A DNA stretch of 57,670 nucleotides from Desulfobacteraceae bacterium (GTDB lineage Bacteria > Desulfobacterota > DSM-4660 > Desulfatiglandales > Desulfatiglandaceae), in assembly GCA_003599015.1 (NCBI GenBank), contig QZIK01000147.1:1-57670 (forward strand), read 5' to 3'. Of this stretch, positions 1-7,854 are shown one piece after another. Numbering within the stretch: position 1 is the stretch's first letter; each line of letters starts with the position of its first letter. A program made the position numbers and the translations under genes. The notes beneath the pieces were generated by a model. It ran no database searches, was not told the DNA's origin, and was given only the letters and a program-made list of their open reading frames with translations.

Positions 1-1
1 C

Positions 2-1276
2 ATACCCGATCCCGAATCCCAAGATCCCCGCATATACCGGATCGATGGAGCCAAACGCTTCATTACATCTGGAGAGCAGGACCTGACGGAAAACATCATC
101 CACCTGTTGCTGGCTCGCATTGAAGGTGCCCCGTCCGGGACCAAGGGGGTCAGCCTCTTTATCGTACCCAAAATCTGGGTAAACCCAGACGGGTCTCTGG
201 GAAAGTCGAACGACGTCTATTGCACGGGCGTGGAACACAAGATGGGCATCCGCGGGTCAGCCACCTGCTCACTCAGCTTCGGGGAAAACGGCCAATGCCG
301 GGGCATTCTCCTGGGTGAACCCCATTCAGGAATGACCAAGATGTTCCAGATGATGAACGAGTCTCGTCTGCATACGGGTCTCATGGGCACGGCCCTAGCG
401 GCGAGTGCCTATGATGCAGCCAGGCAATATGCCCGGGAGCGGGTTCAGGGCCCTCCCTTTACCCATCCGAAGGGAGACAGGGTTCCTATTATTCAGCACG
501 AAGACGTGCGGCGCATGCTTATGAACCTGAAGGCCGGCACCGAGGCCATGCGCGCCATGGTTCTGAAGGTGGCGCTGCTTCTCGATATTTCCGAGCGAGA
601 TCCAAACGAAAGCGCACGAAAAACGGCCCATCAGCAAGTGGAAATGCTTACGCCGGTGGTCAAGGCCTACTGCTCTGACTTCGGCTTCAATCTCATTCGG
701 GATGCCATTCAGGTTCTGGGGGGTGTCGGCTTTTGTAGTGAATTTCCAGTGGAACAGTACCTGAGGGACAGCAAGATCAACTCCATATGGGAGGGCACCA
801 GCTATATCCAAGCCTTGGACCTGGTGGGACGAAAACTGTCTATGGATAGCGGGCGGGTATTTCGGAACTGGCTTCAAGGGGTCATGGATTTCGCCTCAAC
901 ATACAAAACAGACAATGAATTTGGGGCCGATGCCAACCTCCTGTGCCAGGCTGCAAGTATGTTGCAGGAGTTCGCCTTGGCCTATCCTCAATATCTTAAA
1001 GAGGGTAAAGCCCGGCTTGTTCCCCTGACAGCCACCCGCTTTCTGGAATGCTTTGCCGAGGTGGGCCTTGGCCATCTCATGCTAGAACAGGGACTCATCG
1101 CACGCAACAACATCCAAGGGATTACCCCAGAATCGCCGGACGGCATCTTTTATCATGGCAAGGTGGCCAGTTCTCACTATTTCATCAGGAACATCCTGGT
1201 TAATTTGTTTTCCAGGCACGTAACATTCAAACATGAGGACACCTCTGCTCTCGATATTCCAGATGAGGCATTATAG
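2..1276 (+). CDS. Acyl-CoA dehydrogenase, C-terminal part (5' end outside window)
   Basis: The frame is open from the first bases of the window, so the gene begins upstream and the TTG at 107 is internal. About 425 codons are visible. The protein is an FAD-dependent acyl-CoA dehydrogenase of the large (about 600-residue) class with an extra C-terminal domain, the group that includes 3-methylmercaptopropionyl-CoA dehydrogenase-like enzymes. Visible signs are the middle-domain run GVSLFIVPK, the MGIRGSATC segment, and the C-terminal IWEGTSYIQ, whose Glu sits where the catalytic base of this superfamily is found. Roughly 130 residues follow this motif, as expected for the extra domain. It faces the leftward ABC operon tail to tail with only 29 bases between. 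The true substrate is unknown; a medium or branched acyl-CoA is as likely as a methylthio one. Confidence 0.9.
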   Translation: MPDPESQDPRIYRIDGAKRFITSGEQDLTENIIHLLLARIEGAPSGTKGVSLFIVPKIWVNPDGSLGKSNDVYCTGVEHKMGIRGSATCSLSFGENGQCRGILLGEPHSGMTKMFQMMNESRLHTGLMGTALAASAYDAARQYARERVQGPPFTHPKGDRVPIIQHEDVRRMLMNLKAGTEAMRAMVLKVALLLDISERDPNESARKTAHQQVEMLTPVVKAYCSDFGFNLIRDAIQVLGGVGFCSEFPVEQYLRDSKINSIWEGTSYIQALDLVGRKLSMDSGRVFRNWLQGVMDFASTYKTDNEFGADANLLCQAASMLQEFALAYPQYLKEGKARLVPLTATRFLECFAEVGLGHLMLEQGLIARNNIQGITPESPDGIFYHGKVASSHYFIRNILVNLFSRHVTFKHEDTSALDIPDEAL

Positions 1277-1305
1277 CTTGACTCTACAAGATAACATATC
1301 AAAAA

Positions 1306-2016
1306 TCAGGACAACGCCATTCCTTTGGTATGTATTTTCCCGTCGCGAATCTCTATGATCCTGTCCGCCATGCTTGCCAGTGCTGGATTGTGGGTCACAA
1401 GGATAATGGTTATGCCCTCCTTTTCATTCAGCCCCTTGAGCAGGCCTCCGATCTCCTGGCTTCTTCTGGTGTCCAGGTTCCCTGTAGGCTCATCAGCCAA
1501 AAGTATGCTGGGTCTGTTGACCAAAGCCCTGGCAATAGCCACACGCTGCATTTCTCCTCCGGAGATCTGGCCGGGCAGGTGTTCCTTGCGGTGGTCAATC
1601 TCCATGAGTTTCATGATTCGAGCAACCTCGTTTTCTGCCCCCGGTTTTTTGTAGAAGGTAAAAGGCAGCATTATGTTTTCAATAACAGTAAGGGTTGGGA
1701 TGAGATAGAACTTCTGGAAGATGTAGCCGAAGATCTCCCTTCGGATCTTGGTAAGGGATGATTCGGACAAGACCTCACCGTTATCAACAACGGTTCTATC
1801 CGCAAGAACAAGCCTGCCTGAGGTCGGATTGTCAAGACATCCAAGAATGTTTATAAGCGTGGTCTTCCCTGAGCCTGAAGGCCCAACGAATGAGACAAAC
1901 TCTCCGACCTCCACTGACAGGGAGACGTCGTTGACTGCTGGAATCTCCTCGCTTCCCCTGCGGTAGATCTTTACCAGATGTTCGGCCTCCAGGACCTTTT
2001 TTCCATTCTCGTTCAT
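1306..2016 (-). CDS. ABC transporter ATP-binding protein, MacB/LolD type
   Basis: This 236-residue ATPase powers the adjacent permease. It has Walker A (GPSGSGKTT, about residue 45), the signature ISGGEMQRVAIARAL, Walker B ILLADEPTGNLD and the switch histidine in VTHN. The run EPTGNLD is typical of the MacB/LolD/FtsE branch, which drives mechanotransmission at the periplasmic face rather than transport through the membrane. The start codon overlaps the permease stop (TAATG-type coupling), so the two are translated together. It is the last gene of the leftward operon. The substrate cannot be deduced; the upstream barrel and exported proteins suggest envelope work rather than drug efflux. Confidence 0.93.
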   Translation of the reverse strand: MNENGKKVLEAEHLVKIYRRGSEEIPAVNDVSLSVEVGEFVSFVGPSGSGKTTLINILGCLDNPTSGRLVLADRTVVDNGEVLSESSLTKIRREIFGYIFQKFYLIPTLTVIENIMLPFTFYKKPGAENEVARIMKLMEIDHRKEHLPGQISGGEMQRVAIARALVNRPSILLADEPTGNLDTRRSQEIGGLLKGLNEKEGITIILVTHNPALASMADRIIEIRDGKIHTKGMALS

Positions 2017-3206
2017 TATTCCACCTGACTTCTTATCGCTTCAAGGGGGCGAACTCTTCCCGCTTTCCACGAAGGATAGATGCCGCTTAAAATTCCTATG
2101 ATTATAACAACCCCGAAGGTCAGAGAGACGAGCGGCAGGGTTATCTGAACCAGACCTCCGCTAGGCGAGTACGGCAGGAGCTGTCGTATCAGGATCTCCG
2201 TAAGTTTGGCGGTGGCCATGGCCAGGGCCGATCCTATCACGCCGCCGCTGATGCAAAGCATCAGGGTTTCAAGCCAGATTAATTTAAAGATGTCCCATGC
2301 TGTGGCGCCCATGGACTTAAGTATGCCTATTTCCTGAAGTCTTTCCATTACTGACATGAGGATTGTGTTTATGACGCCGACCACGGAAATCAGGATGGCG
2401 ATAAGGGCTATGGAGAAGACCATAACCTTGGCGGTGGAAACCAGGGTCATGATAGTCTGCTTTACCTGCGAAAGACTTACCACCTGCACGTCCGGAAGCT
2501 TGTACATTTTTTCCTCGAACCGCGCTATATCCGCTTCCTTTTTCACCTTGATGCCGATACCGGTAAGCTCATTATTTATCCCAAATATCTTCTGCACAGC
2601 GTTCAAAGGCAGGAAGATGGTTCCGTCGTCCTGGGTTCCTGTTCGCTTGAGGATACCTACAACCTTTACCTCAACGTTTTTCTCTGTAATAAGAAGAAGG
2701 TCTCCCACCTCGCGCTGTTCCAGTTCCGCCGCCTCATATCCCAGCACAGCCTCCAGTGCATCCGGGTTGGTGAACCAGTTTCCCTGTTTGAACTCCAGAA
2801 AGCTTTTCATCTGGGGAAAGGTGGCAGGATCAACCCCCAGGTAAGCGCTGTAGCCTCCGCTCTCGCCCTTGTTAGGGTCAAAGACTGCCTGCATGAGCAT
2901 GGCAGTTATTCTTTCCACCTCAGGCTCTCTGGTGATTTGCTCTGTGATGCTTTGGGGCATATATCTGAGACCGGTGCCTCCTTTCAGCATCAAAGTGGCT
3001 GCTTCGTAAGGGCACCCCTTTGCTGTGACGATCATCTGAAAGCCCAGGTTGTCTATATCCCTGTTGAGCGAAGACTCATACCCCCTGTTAAAGCCAAGGA
3101 GGCTTACGAGCACCCAGGCCGCAAGGGAAATCCCTATAACGGTCAGACCGCTTCGGGCCTTTTTACGAAGCAGATTTTTATAAGCCACATTGAAGATGTT
3201 TATCAT
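2016..3206 (-). CDS. ABC transporter permease, MacB/FtsX family
   Basis: This 396-residue inner-membrane protein has the MacB/LolC layout. One N-terminal membrane segment (about residues 18-40) is followed by a periplasmic domain of about 220 residues, then three C-terminal segments forming the FtsX domain. The sequence NTILMSVMERLQEIGILKSM is the characteristic coupling region of FtsX-type permeases. Unlike MacB, the ATPase is a separate polypeptide encoded next door. It overlaps the upstream gene by four bases. With the ATPase it probably acts on a periplasmic protein, lipid or metal centre. A LolCDE-like role is possible, but only one permease gene is present. Confidence 0.9.
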   Translation of the reverse strand: MINIFNVAYKNLLRKKARSGLTVIGISLAAWVLVSLLGFNRGYESSLNRDIDNLGFQMIVTAKGCPYEAATLMLKGGTGLRYMPQSITEQITREPEVERITAMLMQAVFDPNKGESGGYSAYLGVDPATFPQMKSFLEFKQGNWFTNPDALEAVLGYEAAELEQREVGDLLLITEKNVEVKVVGILKRTGTQDDGTIFLPLNAVQKIFGINNELTGIGIKVKKEADIARFEEKMYKLPDVQVVSLSQVKQTIMTLVSTAKVMVFSIALIAILISVVGVINTILMSVMERLQEIGILKSMGATAWDIFKLIWLETLMLCISGGVIGSALAMATAKLTEILIRQLLPYSPSGGLVQITLPLVSLTFGVVIIIGILSGIYPSWKAGRVRPLEAIRSQVE

Positions 3207-3865
3207 TTCTGTTCCCCGCCGGATTTGTGATACTTTAAATGCCTGTTTCCAAGAATGAATTCATCCACGAGTATGAGGTTTTTCTTTGTTCCCCTGAGAG
3301 CTGCCCTGAAGTCGAATTCAGCCTCAGGTACAGGATTTACGATTTTAGCCACACCGCTTTGGCCGGTTGTTTTGCCTGTCTTTACGTCATATCTGTAAAA
3401 ATCCTCAAGGGTCATACCCACAAACTGTTGGCCGAACTTGGGTGCACGAAGCTCCTTGCCGTAACGGGAAGTCAGTTTCTGGAAGTAGAAGTTCCTGATT
3501 ACACCGTCAAGGTCCAAAACGACAAAGACCTGGATGCCGCCGTACTGTCCTTTTTGATTTACCCCGTGGATGTAACCGATCTTGTCCTTGCCCTTGAAAA
3601 CCTCGTAAAGGGTGTAAGGAACGTCAATGGTTTCAAAAAGCCCCTGAAATTTGTCCCCCAGACGTTCTTCAATCCTCGCAAGTAGCCCAGGACCTCCAAG
3701 CTGGTCAATGGACACATAATTGGTCTTGTACCCGGTTGAGCCGGGAAAGAGCCTGACTACATCCCTGTCCGGATCATTGAGGTCGCATCCCACCGCGGCA
3801 TAAAGAAATTGTGACGGCAGGAGAATCCAGAAAAACAGAAGAAGAATATTGAATTTTTTGTTCAT
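3203..3865 (-). CDS. Exported FMN_bind-like protein
   Basis: The start is placed at ATG 3865, not at an upstream in-frame codon, because a strong AGGAGG lies eight bases before it. The 220-residue product begins with a short basic stretch and a hydrophobic segment ending near LYAA, a likely signal peptide or anchor. The middle (YGGIQVFVVLDLDGVIRNF, then FGQQFVGMT) resembles the FMN_bind fold used for covalently bound FMN in Rnf and Nqr subunits. The expected flavinylation motif (SGAT with a Thr acceptor) is not seen; the nearest match is QSGVA. It may therefore bind flavin differently or not at all. It sits between a barrel protein and an ABC permease. The function is unproven. Confidence 0.6.
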   Translation of the reverse strand: MNKKFNILLLFFWILLPSQFLYAAVGCDLNDPDRDVVRLFPGSTGYKTNYVSIDQLGGPGLLARIEERLGDKFQGLFETIDVPYTLYEVFKGKDKIGYIHGVNQKGQYGGIQVFVVLDLDGVIRNFYFQKLTSRYGKELRAPKFGQQFVGMTLEDFYRYDVKTGKTTGQSGVAKIVNPVPEAEFDFRAALRGTKKNLILVDEFILGNRHLKYHKSGGEQK

Positions 3866-3949
3866 ATTATATACCTCCTGACTGCCGGCCCGATTGCTTA
3901 AAATGCCGGAATAAGGCGCCAGGGTAAGTTGGAGGATCGAGAAAAACAA

Positions 3950-4945
3950 TCACAGTAACTTGTAATACCAGTAAATCTGAAAAACTACTCTGTTGTCGTT
4001 CATCTCGCCGTCGTGACTGTACATACCCCTGAGTGTCAGATCAGAGGTCAGCTTATAGGATACTCCGCCTGAAATTTCGTAACGCCAGTCATCTCCTATT
4101 TTCCAGTATACAGGCTGGGCCTCCAGTTTTAATCTGTCTTCCTCCAGCAGATTGATCCCGACCCTCCATAGAAACGCGTATGTTTCCTCCTCCATTTTTT
4201 CCCCGGCAGCCATCTCAAAACGGTTCTCTATATTGTTCCAAAAGTATGTAAAATCACCGCCAAAAAGAAGTGTCCTGGCGGGATCAGAATGGATCTTCTC
4301 ATAGCCCATGGTTTCTAGGGGCTTCCCGTAGGAGGATGACAACCCGATGTTGTAGTTATCACGGCTCAGTACCCCGTAGGAGGCCCTTGCACTCAAGAGG
4401 TAGTTGCCTTCAAATTCAATGGGCATTCCTGAGCCTGTGCTGTAGGAAAAAGATAAATTCCCCCACTCAAAATCCCTGGAGGCCCCAATACCCCAATCCC
4501 GGTCATAGCCGTAACCGTACATGGCCAGGGGTTGAAGCAGAAGAGAATGACTGTCCAGATATGATGCAAGTCCGAAGGCTATGCGGTTGTGCCCGACCCA
4601 GAGATCTGCGAATCCGGCCTTGTACTTGAAAAAGGCATTGTAGAGCTGTACCTGGAATTCATCTTCTCCTGTTTCCCTGTGCTCCTCGTTATATGCGACA
4701 CGCATCTGAAGGGCCAGGGTTCCCCAGTCACCTGTTTCACTGGAGAGGCGCTGCAGATAGTCAAGACCAACGCCGGGTTTCTGCATCACGTCCAGAGGAT
4801 TCATAGAATAATATAAGGGCTCGTCTTTTTCGCTGGAATAACCCCCAACGCCCTGTCCCTCAAGAAAAAGAAGATAACTCTTTCCGGAGGCTGGAGCTGC
4901 CGATAAAAGGGTTGCGGCAAAAAGGGCCAGGATAAATCTATACAT
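3950..4945 (-). CDS. Predicted outer-membrane beta-barrel protein
   Basis: This 331-residue protein has a signal peptide (hydrophobic residues 4-18, cleavage likely near ASG) followed by many alternating polar and aromatic strands, for example LWVGHNRIAFG, LSARASYGVL and VVFQIYWYYKLL. This is the pattern of a 12-16 strand outer-membrane barrel. It belongs to no porin family I can name. It overlaps the upstream YtkA-like gene by eight bases and lies 84 bases before the next gene, so it is firmly inside the ABC operon. A barrel encoded with an ABC permease suggests a trans-envelope pathway, but barrel and permease may also just share a substrate. Confidence 0.7.
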   Translation of the reverse strand: MYRFILALFAATLLSAAPASGKSYLLFLEGQGVGGYSSEKDEPLYYSMNPLDVMQKPGVGLDYLQRLSSETGDWGTLALQMRVAYNEEHRETGEDEFQVQLYNAFFKYKAGFADLWVGHNRIAFGLASYLDSHSLLLQPLAMYGYGYDRDWGIGASRDFEWGNLSFSYSTGSGMPIEFEGNYLLSARASYGVLSRDNYNIGLSSSYGKPLETMGYEKIHSDPARTLLFGGDFTYFWNNIENRFEMAAGEKMEEETYAFLWRVGINLLEEDRLKLEAQPVYWKIGDDWRYEISGGVSYKLTSDLTLRGMYSHDGEMNDNRVVFQIYWYYKLL

Positions 4946-5396
4946 GGAACCTTACGCTTCCTGTGTAAACGGACTTTTTGTCCTTGAGAAATTTAAGTTC
5001 TACTTCCCATTCCCCGGGCATAACCACGCTTATCGGAAGCAGATAATCTCCCTTCTTGTTCACTTTGAAATACTTATCACCCGTGCCGTGTGCTCCTCGC
5101 ATGGAAGGCATATCAGCATTGCCCGTGATTTCAAAGGAGCTGTCCTGGCTTCCGTTTTTTGTAAATATCTGTATCTTCATGATCAGGGTCCCCATCTGGG
5201 GTTTTTTATCAAATTGACAAACAAAATAGTAGTCGTTGCCGATCCAGTAAGTTTGGCCGACCTTAACCTGAGGGGCCTGAGAAGCACCAAGAGCTTCTGC
5301 AGTTAAATACAGCTTTGCGTCTTGCTGGTTAAAAGTTGAAACCGCCAAGAATGCGGCTCCGAAAATTGCCATGGTTTTAAATAGTTTCATAGCCAT
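4938..5396 (-). CDS. Exported YtkA/FixH-like small protein
   Basis: Three in-frame ATG codons are close together. The one at 5396 has GAAGG seven bases upstream, while the first (5417) has no ribosome-binding site, so 5396 is preferred; 5390 is also possible. The product is about 152 residues with an N-terminal hydrophobic segment and then a single immunoglobulin-like beta domain. The run MPSMRGAHGTGDKYF followed by LPISVVMPGEWEVELKF matches the plan of YtkA/FixH-like domains, which are found in copper handling and cytochrome oxidase assembly. It is the first gene of the unit driven by the promoter at 5445-5473. A metal-related role is an inference from the family only. Confidence 0.65.
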   Translation of the reverse strand: MAMKLFKTMAIFGAAFLAVSTFNQQDAKLYLTAEALGASQAPQVKVGQTYWIGNDYYFVCQFDKKPQMGTLIMKIQIFTKNGSQDSSFEITGNADMPSMRGAHGTGDKYFKVNKKGDYLLPISVVMPGEWEVELKFLKDKKSVYTGSVRFHV

Positions 5397-5444
5397 ACCC
5401 CAACCTTCTTTCTTCATGAATTTAAACTAGACTAATATGGTAGG

Positions 5445-5473
5445 AATATAAAGTCAGTATAACCGAGTGTCAA
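5445..5473 (-). promoter_or_regulatory. Sigma70-type promoter for the YtkA-barrel-ABC unit
   Basis: On the minus strand a perfect TTGACA (5468-5473) is followed by a 17-base spacer and TATATT (5445-5450, five of six matches). Transcription would begin near 5438, about 40 bases before the ATG at 5396. The gap 5397-5723 has no gene on either strand that I can support. This promoter is its main visible content, so the downstream genes can be expressed apart from ccdA and the thioredoxins. Confidence 0.65.
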
Positions 5474-5723
5474 GGAATGAGCACTTAATTGTAACGGCAG
5501 AGGCAACTTATATCTTTATGTGAAGCTGTAGAGGCTTAACGTTAACCATTTGAAAGAATTAATTGTTGTGACACACTCCCTGTTTTCAAAAGAGCTATGG
5601 GTTTTCACTGCCGTTTTCTTCTGACATGGCGGTTTTCGGGAAATCTGGCAGCCTAACGGGCAAAATATTTATCTTTCTTTATCTTCTCGGGTTAGAGTGA
5701 TTTCCGGCCGTTTCGCAGGGCAT

Positions 5724-6431
5724 CTAGGCGGTTATAAAAGGATTAACAATAAAATAAGCGGCAAGGCACATTATTACAGCCCCTGCTGCCTTCCTGAACC
5801 AGCCGGTAGCTCCCTGCCACCTGCTGTTTTCAAGGATTCTTTTTACTGCTGCAGTGGAGCTTCCGGCGATTACGATTGGCAGGCAATGACCGAGTGCGAA
5901 GAGGACTATGAAGAGTATACCGCTTGCCACCTGCTTCTGAAGGGTAATAAGTGCAAGTATGGGGGCTATGAAGCCGAATGTACACGAACCTGAAAGGACC
6001 CCATAGGCCAGCCCGAGACCAAAGGCGCCCCAGAGTCCCTTGAGGTTGAGTCGGTAAAGGATACTGCCCGACATGCTGCACTTCTCAACGCCCAGCATGC
6101 CCAGGGCAACCCATACCAGGATAATTCCGACCATGACCTGCCAGTAGTTTCCCACGTCCCCGAGCATCCGACCCAGAAGGGCACAGATTACTCCAACCAA
6201 TGCTATGGTGACGAAAAGCCCTGAAGTGAATGCAACCGCATATGAAACCGCTTCTCTGGGATTAAGGATCTTTTGCTGTCCTCCCACATAGGCTACAACC
6301 AGAGGGATGGAGGCAATGTGACACGGACTGAAAAGCACACTTATTATGCCCCACAGAAAACATCCCGCTGCGGCTACAGCAAGGCCGCCTGACATCCACT
6401 GGTTTACAGTCAAGAAAAAAGAATCCAGCAT
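5724..6431 (-). CDS. CcdA/DsbD-type thiol-reductant transmembrane protein
   Basis: The start is ATG 6431, eight bases after GGAGGG; an adjacent GTG at 6434 is also possible. The 235-residue membrane protein has about six hydrophobic segments and the CcdA hallmark SPCHIASIPLV near residue 35, whose Cys is part of the redox pair. A second Cys lies in SGSCTFGFIAP about halfway along, as expected for the pseudo-symmetric CcdA fold. CcdA proteins pass electrons from cytoplasmic thioredoxin to the periplasm for cytochrome c maturation or disulfide repair. The two thioredoxin-fold genes immediately upstream are its likely partners. Confidence 0.88.
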   Translation of the reverse strand: MLDSFFLTVNQWMSGGLAVAAAGCFLWGIISVLFSPCHIASIPLVVAYVGGQQKILNPREAVSYAVAFTSGLFVTIALVGVICALLGRMLGDVGNYWQVMVGIILVWVALGMLGVEKCSMSGSILYRLNLKGLWGAFGLGLAYGVLSGSCTFGFIAPILALITLQKQVASGILFIVLFALGHCLPIVIAGSSTAAVKRILENSRWQGATGWFRKAAGAVIMCLAAYFIVNPFITA

Positions 6432-6462
6432 CACTTACTCCCTCCAGGCATCTTCCCCGGGC

Positions 6463-6876
6463 TTATTCAACACCCATCTTTTTAAGCTGCGCAACGATTT
6501 CAGCTTCCGGCATGAATCCCACATGGCGGTATATTTCCCTGCCGTCTTTGTCAAAAAAGATTTGGGTCGGTATGGCCCTTACCCCAAATCGTTTTGCCTG
6601 ATCCCTATCCTTCCATACGTCTATTACAATTACTGCTGCCTTGCCTCGAAAGTCCTTTTCAACCTTCTCAAGGATAGGGGCCATCATCTTGCAGGGTACG
6701 CAGCTGTTGGCTCCCAGGTCAACCATTGTAACCATGCCTTTTGCGGGTATGCCAGACCATCTTTCCGAAGCTTTTGCGCTGACCTCATACCGGATTTCAG
6801 ACACTACTGTTATGAAAAGTAATATTACAATGATTTTTATTAATTCAAAAGTTCTATTTCTTTTTATATTGCCCAT
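6463..6876 (-). CDS. Membrane-anchored or exported thioredoxin-family protein
   Basis: This 137-residue protein has an N-terminal hydrophobic segment (about residues 12-27) and a thioredoxin fold with active site CVPC in GANSCVPCKMMAPILE. The cis-proline is in GVRAIPTQIFF. The anchor places the active site in the periplasm, where it could receive electrons from the CcdA protein encoded 31 bases downstream. The ATG has GGAG nine bases upstream. The CVPC motif differs from the CGPC of cytoplasmic thioredoxin, which suggests a specialised partner such as an apocytochrome or a metal chaperone. Confidence 0.87.
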   Translation of the reverse strand: MGNIKRNRTFELIKIIVILLFITVVSEIRYEVSAKASERWSGIPAKGMVTMVDLGANSCVPCKMMAPILEKVEKDFRGKAAVIVIDVWKDRDQAKRFGVRAIPTQIFFDKDGREIYRHVGFMPEAEIVAQLKKMGVE

Positions 6877-6923
6877 TATGATTGCTCCAGAACAAGTAGG
6901 TCAGCCGGAGAGAGGTTTCCGTA

Positions 6924-7415
6924 TTACGTGCACTTAAGCCACTTCTTAAGTTGAGCCCTAGGGGGAACCTTGCCGACGGCCTTGACCTTGCCGTTAATTA
7001 GCAGAGCGGGACTGCCCATTACACCGTATTTGCCTATCTCCTTTATATCCCTTATGTGTTCCACATTTCCCTGAAGGTTCAAGTCGGCCATAGCAGCCAT
7101 CACCTCCTGCTCCAGGCGGTCACAGTTGGGGCACCCGGGGCCCAGCACCTTGACATCAAGCCCGTTTAGGCGTTCTTCCTCATAAGGGGCTCCGATTGCC
7201 TTCTTAAACTCCCTCAGGAAGGCCTCCGCGTAAGAGGTCGTTGCCCTGTCGGGAATGTAGTTGGATTTGGAAAGCCGCTTTAGCAGTTCCGCCTGGACCT
7301 CTTTGTCTGACATCCGTCCGCAACATCCTGCAACTTCGGCGAGCACATCCTTGATCCCGATGATCCCTACCGTCTGGCCAGAGACTCTTATCTGTACTAC
7401 ATCTTTTTGACTCAT
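6924..7415 (-). CDS. Two-domain thioredoxin-like protein (redox-active disulfide 2 type)
   Basis: The C-terminal half of this 163-residue protein (about 85-163) is a small thioredoxin-like domain of the redox-active disulfide protein 2 family, with active site GPGCPNCDRLEQ and cis-proline region GVMGSPALLING. The N-terminal 80 residues are a separate domain with a vicinal Cys pair (VAGCCGRMSD) that I do not recognise. There is no signal peptide, so it is probably cytoplasmic and may supply electrons to CcdA. GGAG seven bases before the ATG supports the start. It is the first gene of the leftward unit and reads from the promoter near 7700-7728. Confidence 0.75.
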   Translation of the reverse strand: MSQKDVVQIRVSGQTVGIIGIKDVLAEVAGCCGRMSDKEVQAELLKRLSKSNYIPDRATTSYAEAFLREFKKAIGAPYEEERLNGLDVKVLGPGCPNCDRLEQEVMAAMADLNLQGNVEHIRDIKEIGKYGVMGSPALLINGKVKAVGKVPPRAQLKKWLKCT

Positions 7416-7668
7416 TAAGGGACTCCCCGTGCTGCCAATGCACCATTAATCATTCCGTCCATGGTGGACAGTATAACAATTATAAGACAGAAGGTTAAAG
7501 TTTTCTTAAGCCCCATCAGTCCCTCAAGAATCGGTACCTTCCTCACAGGGAATTTCCTACAACAAGGGCGTAAATGTAATGTTCAGGGATGAGAGCAGCA
7601 TGCCCTGATTACTCTCTTTGTCCCATTGACTCCTTTAGTCAAGTATGAAAGTGAGGTCGGGAAAACAA

Positions 7669-7728
7669 TTGGGGCAACCGCGACTAAATTCGTATAATAG
7701 AATATAGTCGTGGGGGGTCATTTGTCAA
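7669..7728. promoter_or_regulatory. Back-to-back promoters with an overlapping dyad
   Basis: The gene-free stretch 7416-7854 separates divergent units. Leftward, TTGACA (complement of 7723-7728), a 16-base spacer and TATATT (complement of 7701-7706) form a good sigma70 promoter. Rightward, a perfect TATAAT lies at 7693-7698 with a weak TTGGGG 18 bases before it. Both -10 elements fall inside an inverted repeat, 7681-7691 against 7700-7710 (arms CGACTAAATTC and GAATATAGTCG, 10 of 11 matching). A further TATAAT at 7793-7798 and a small dyad TTGACT-N5-AGTCAA at 7626-7642 lie nearby. A repressor on the large dyad would block both directions. Confidence 0.55.
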
Positions 7729-7854
7729 CAGTGGAGAAATATGGCTCATGCCGGGCTTGTTAAGAATTTCCTTTTATATCAAAATGGGTTAATATAATCA
7801 GTTTATGTAGTCGAAGAATTTATAGTACGAGATAACATCTTGAGGTTTATTGCC

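Noticed and set aside
4270-4816. Short plus-strand frames opposite the barrel gene
   Set aside because: The minus-strand gene has a signal peptide and continuous barrel strands; these frames are shadows.
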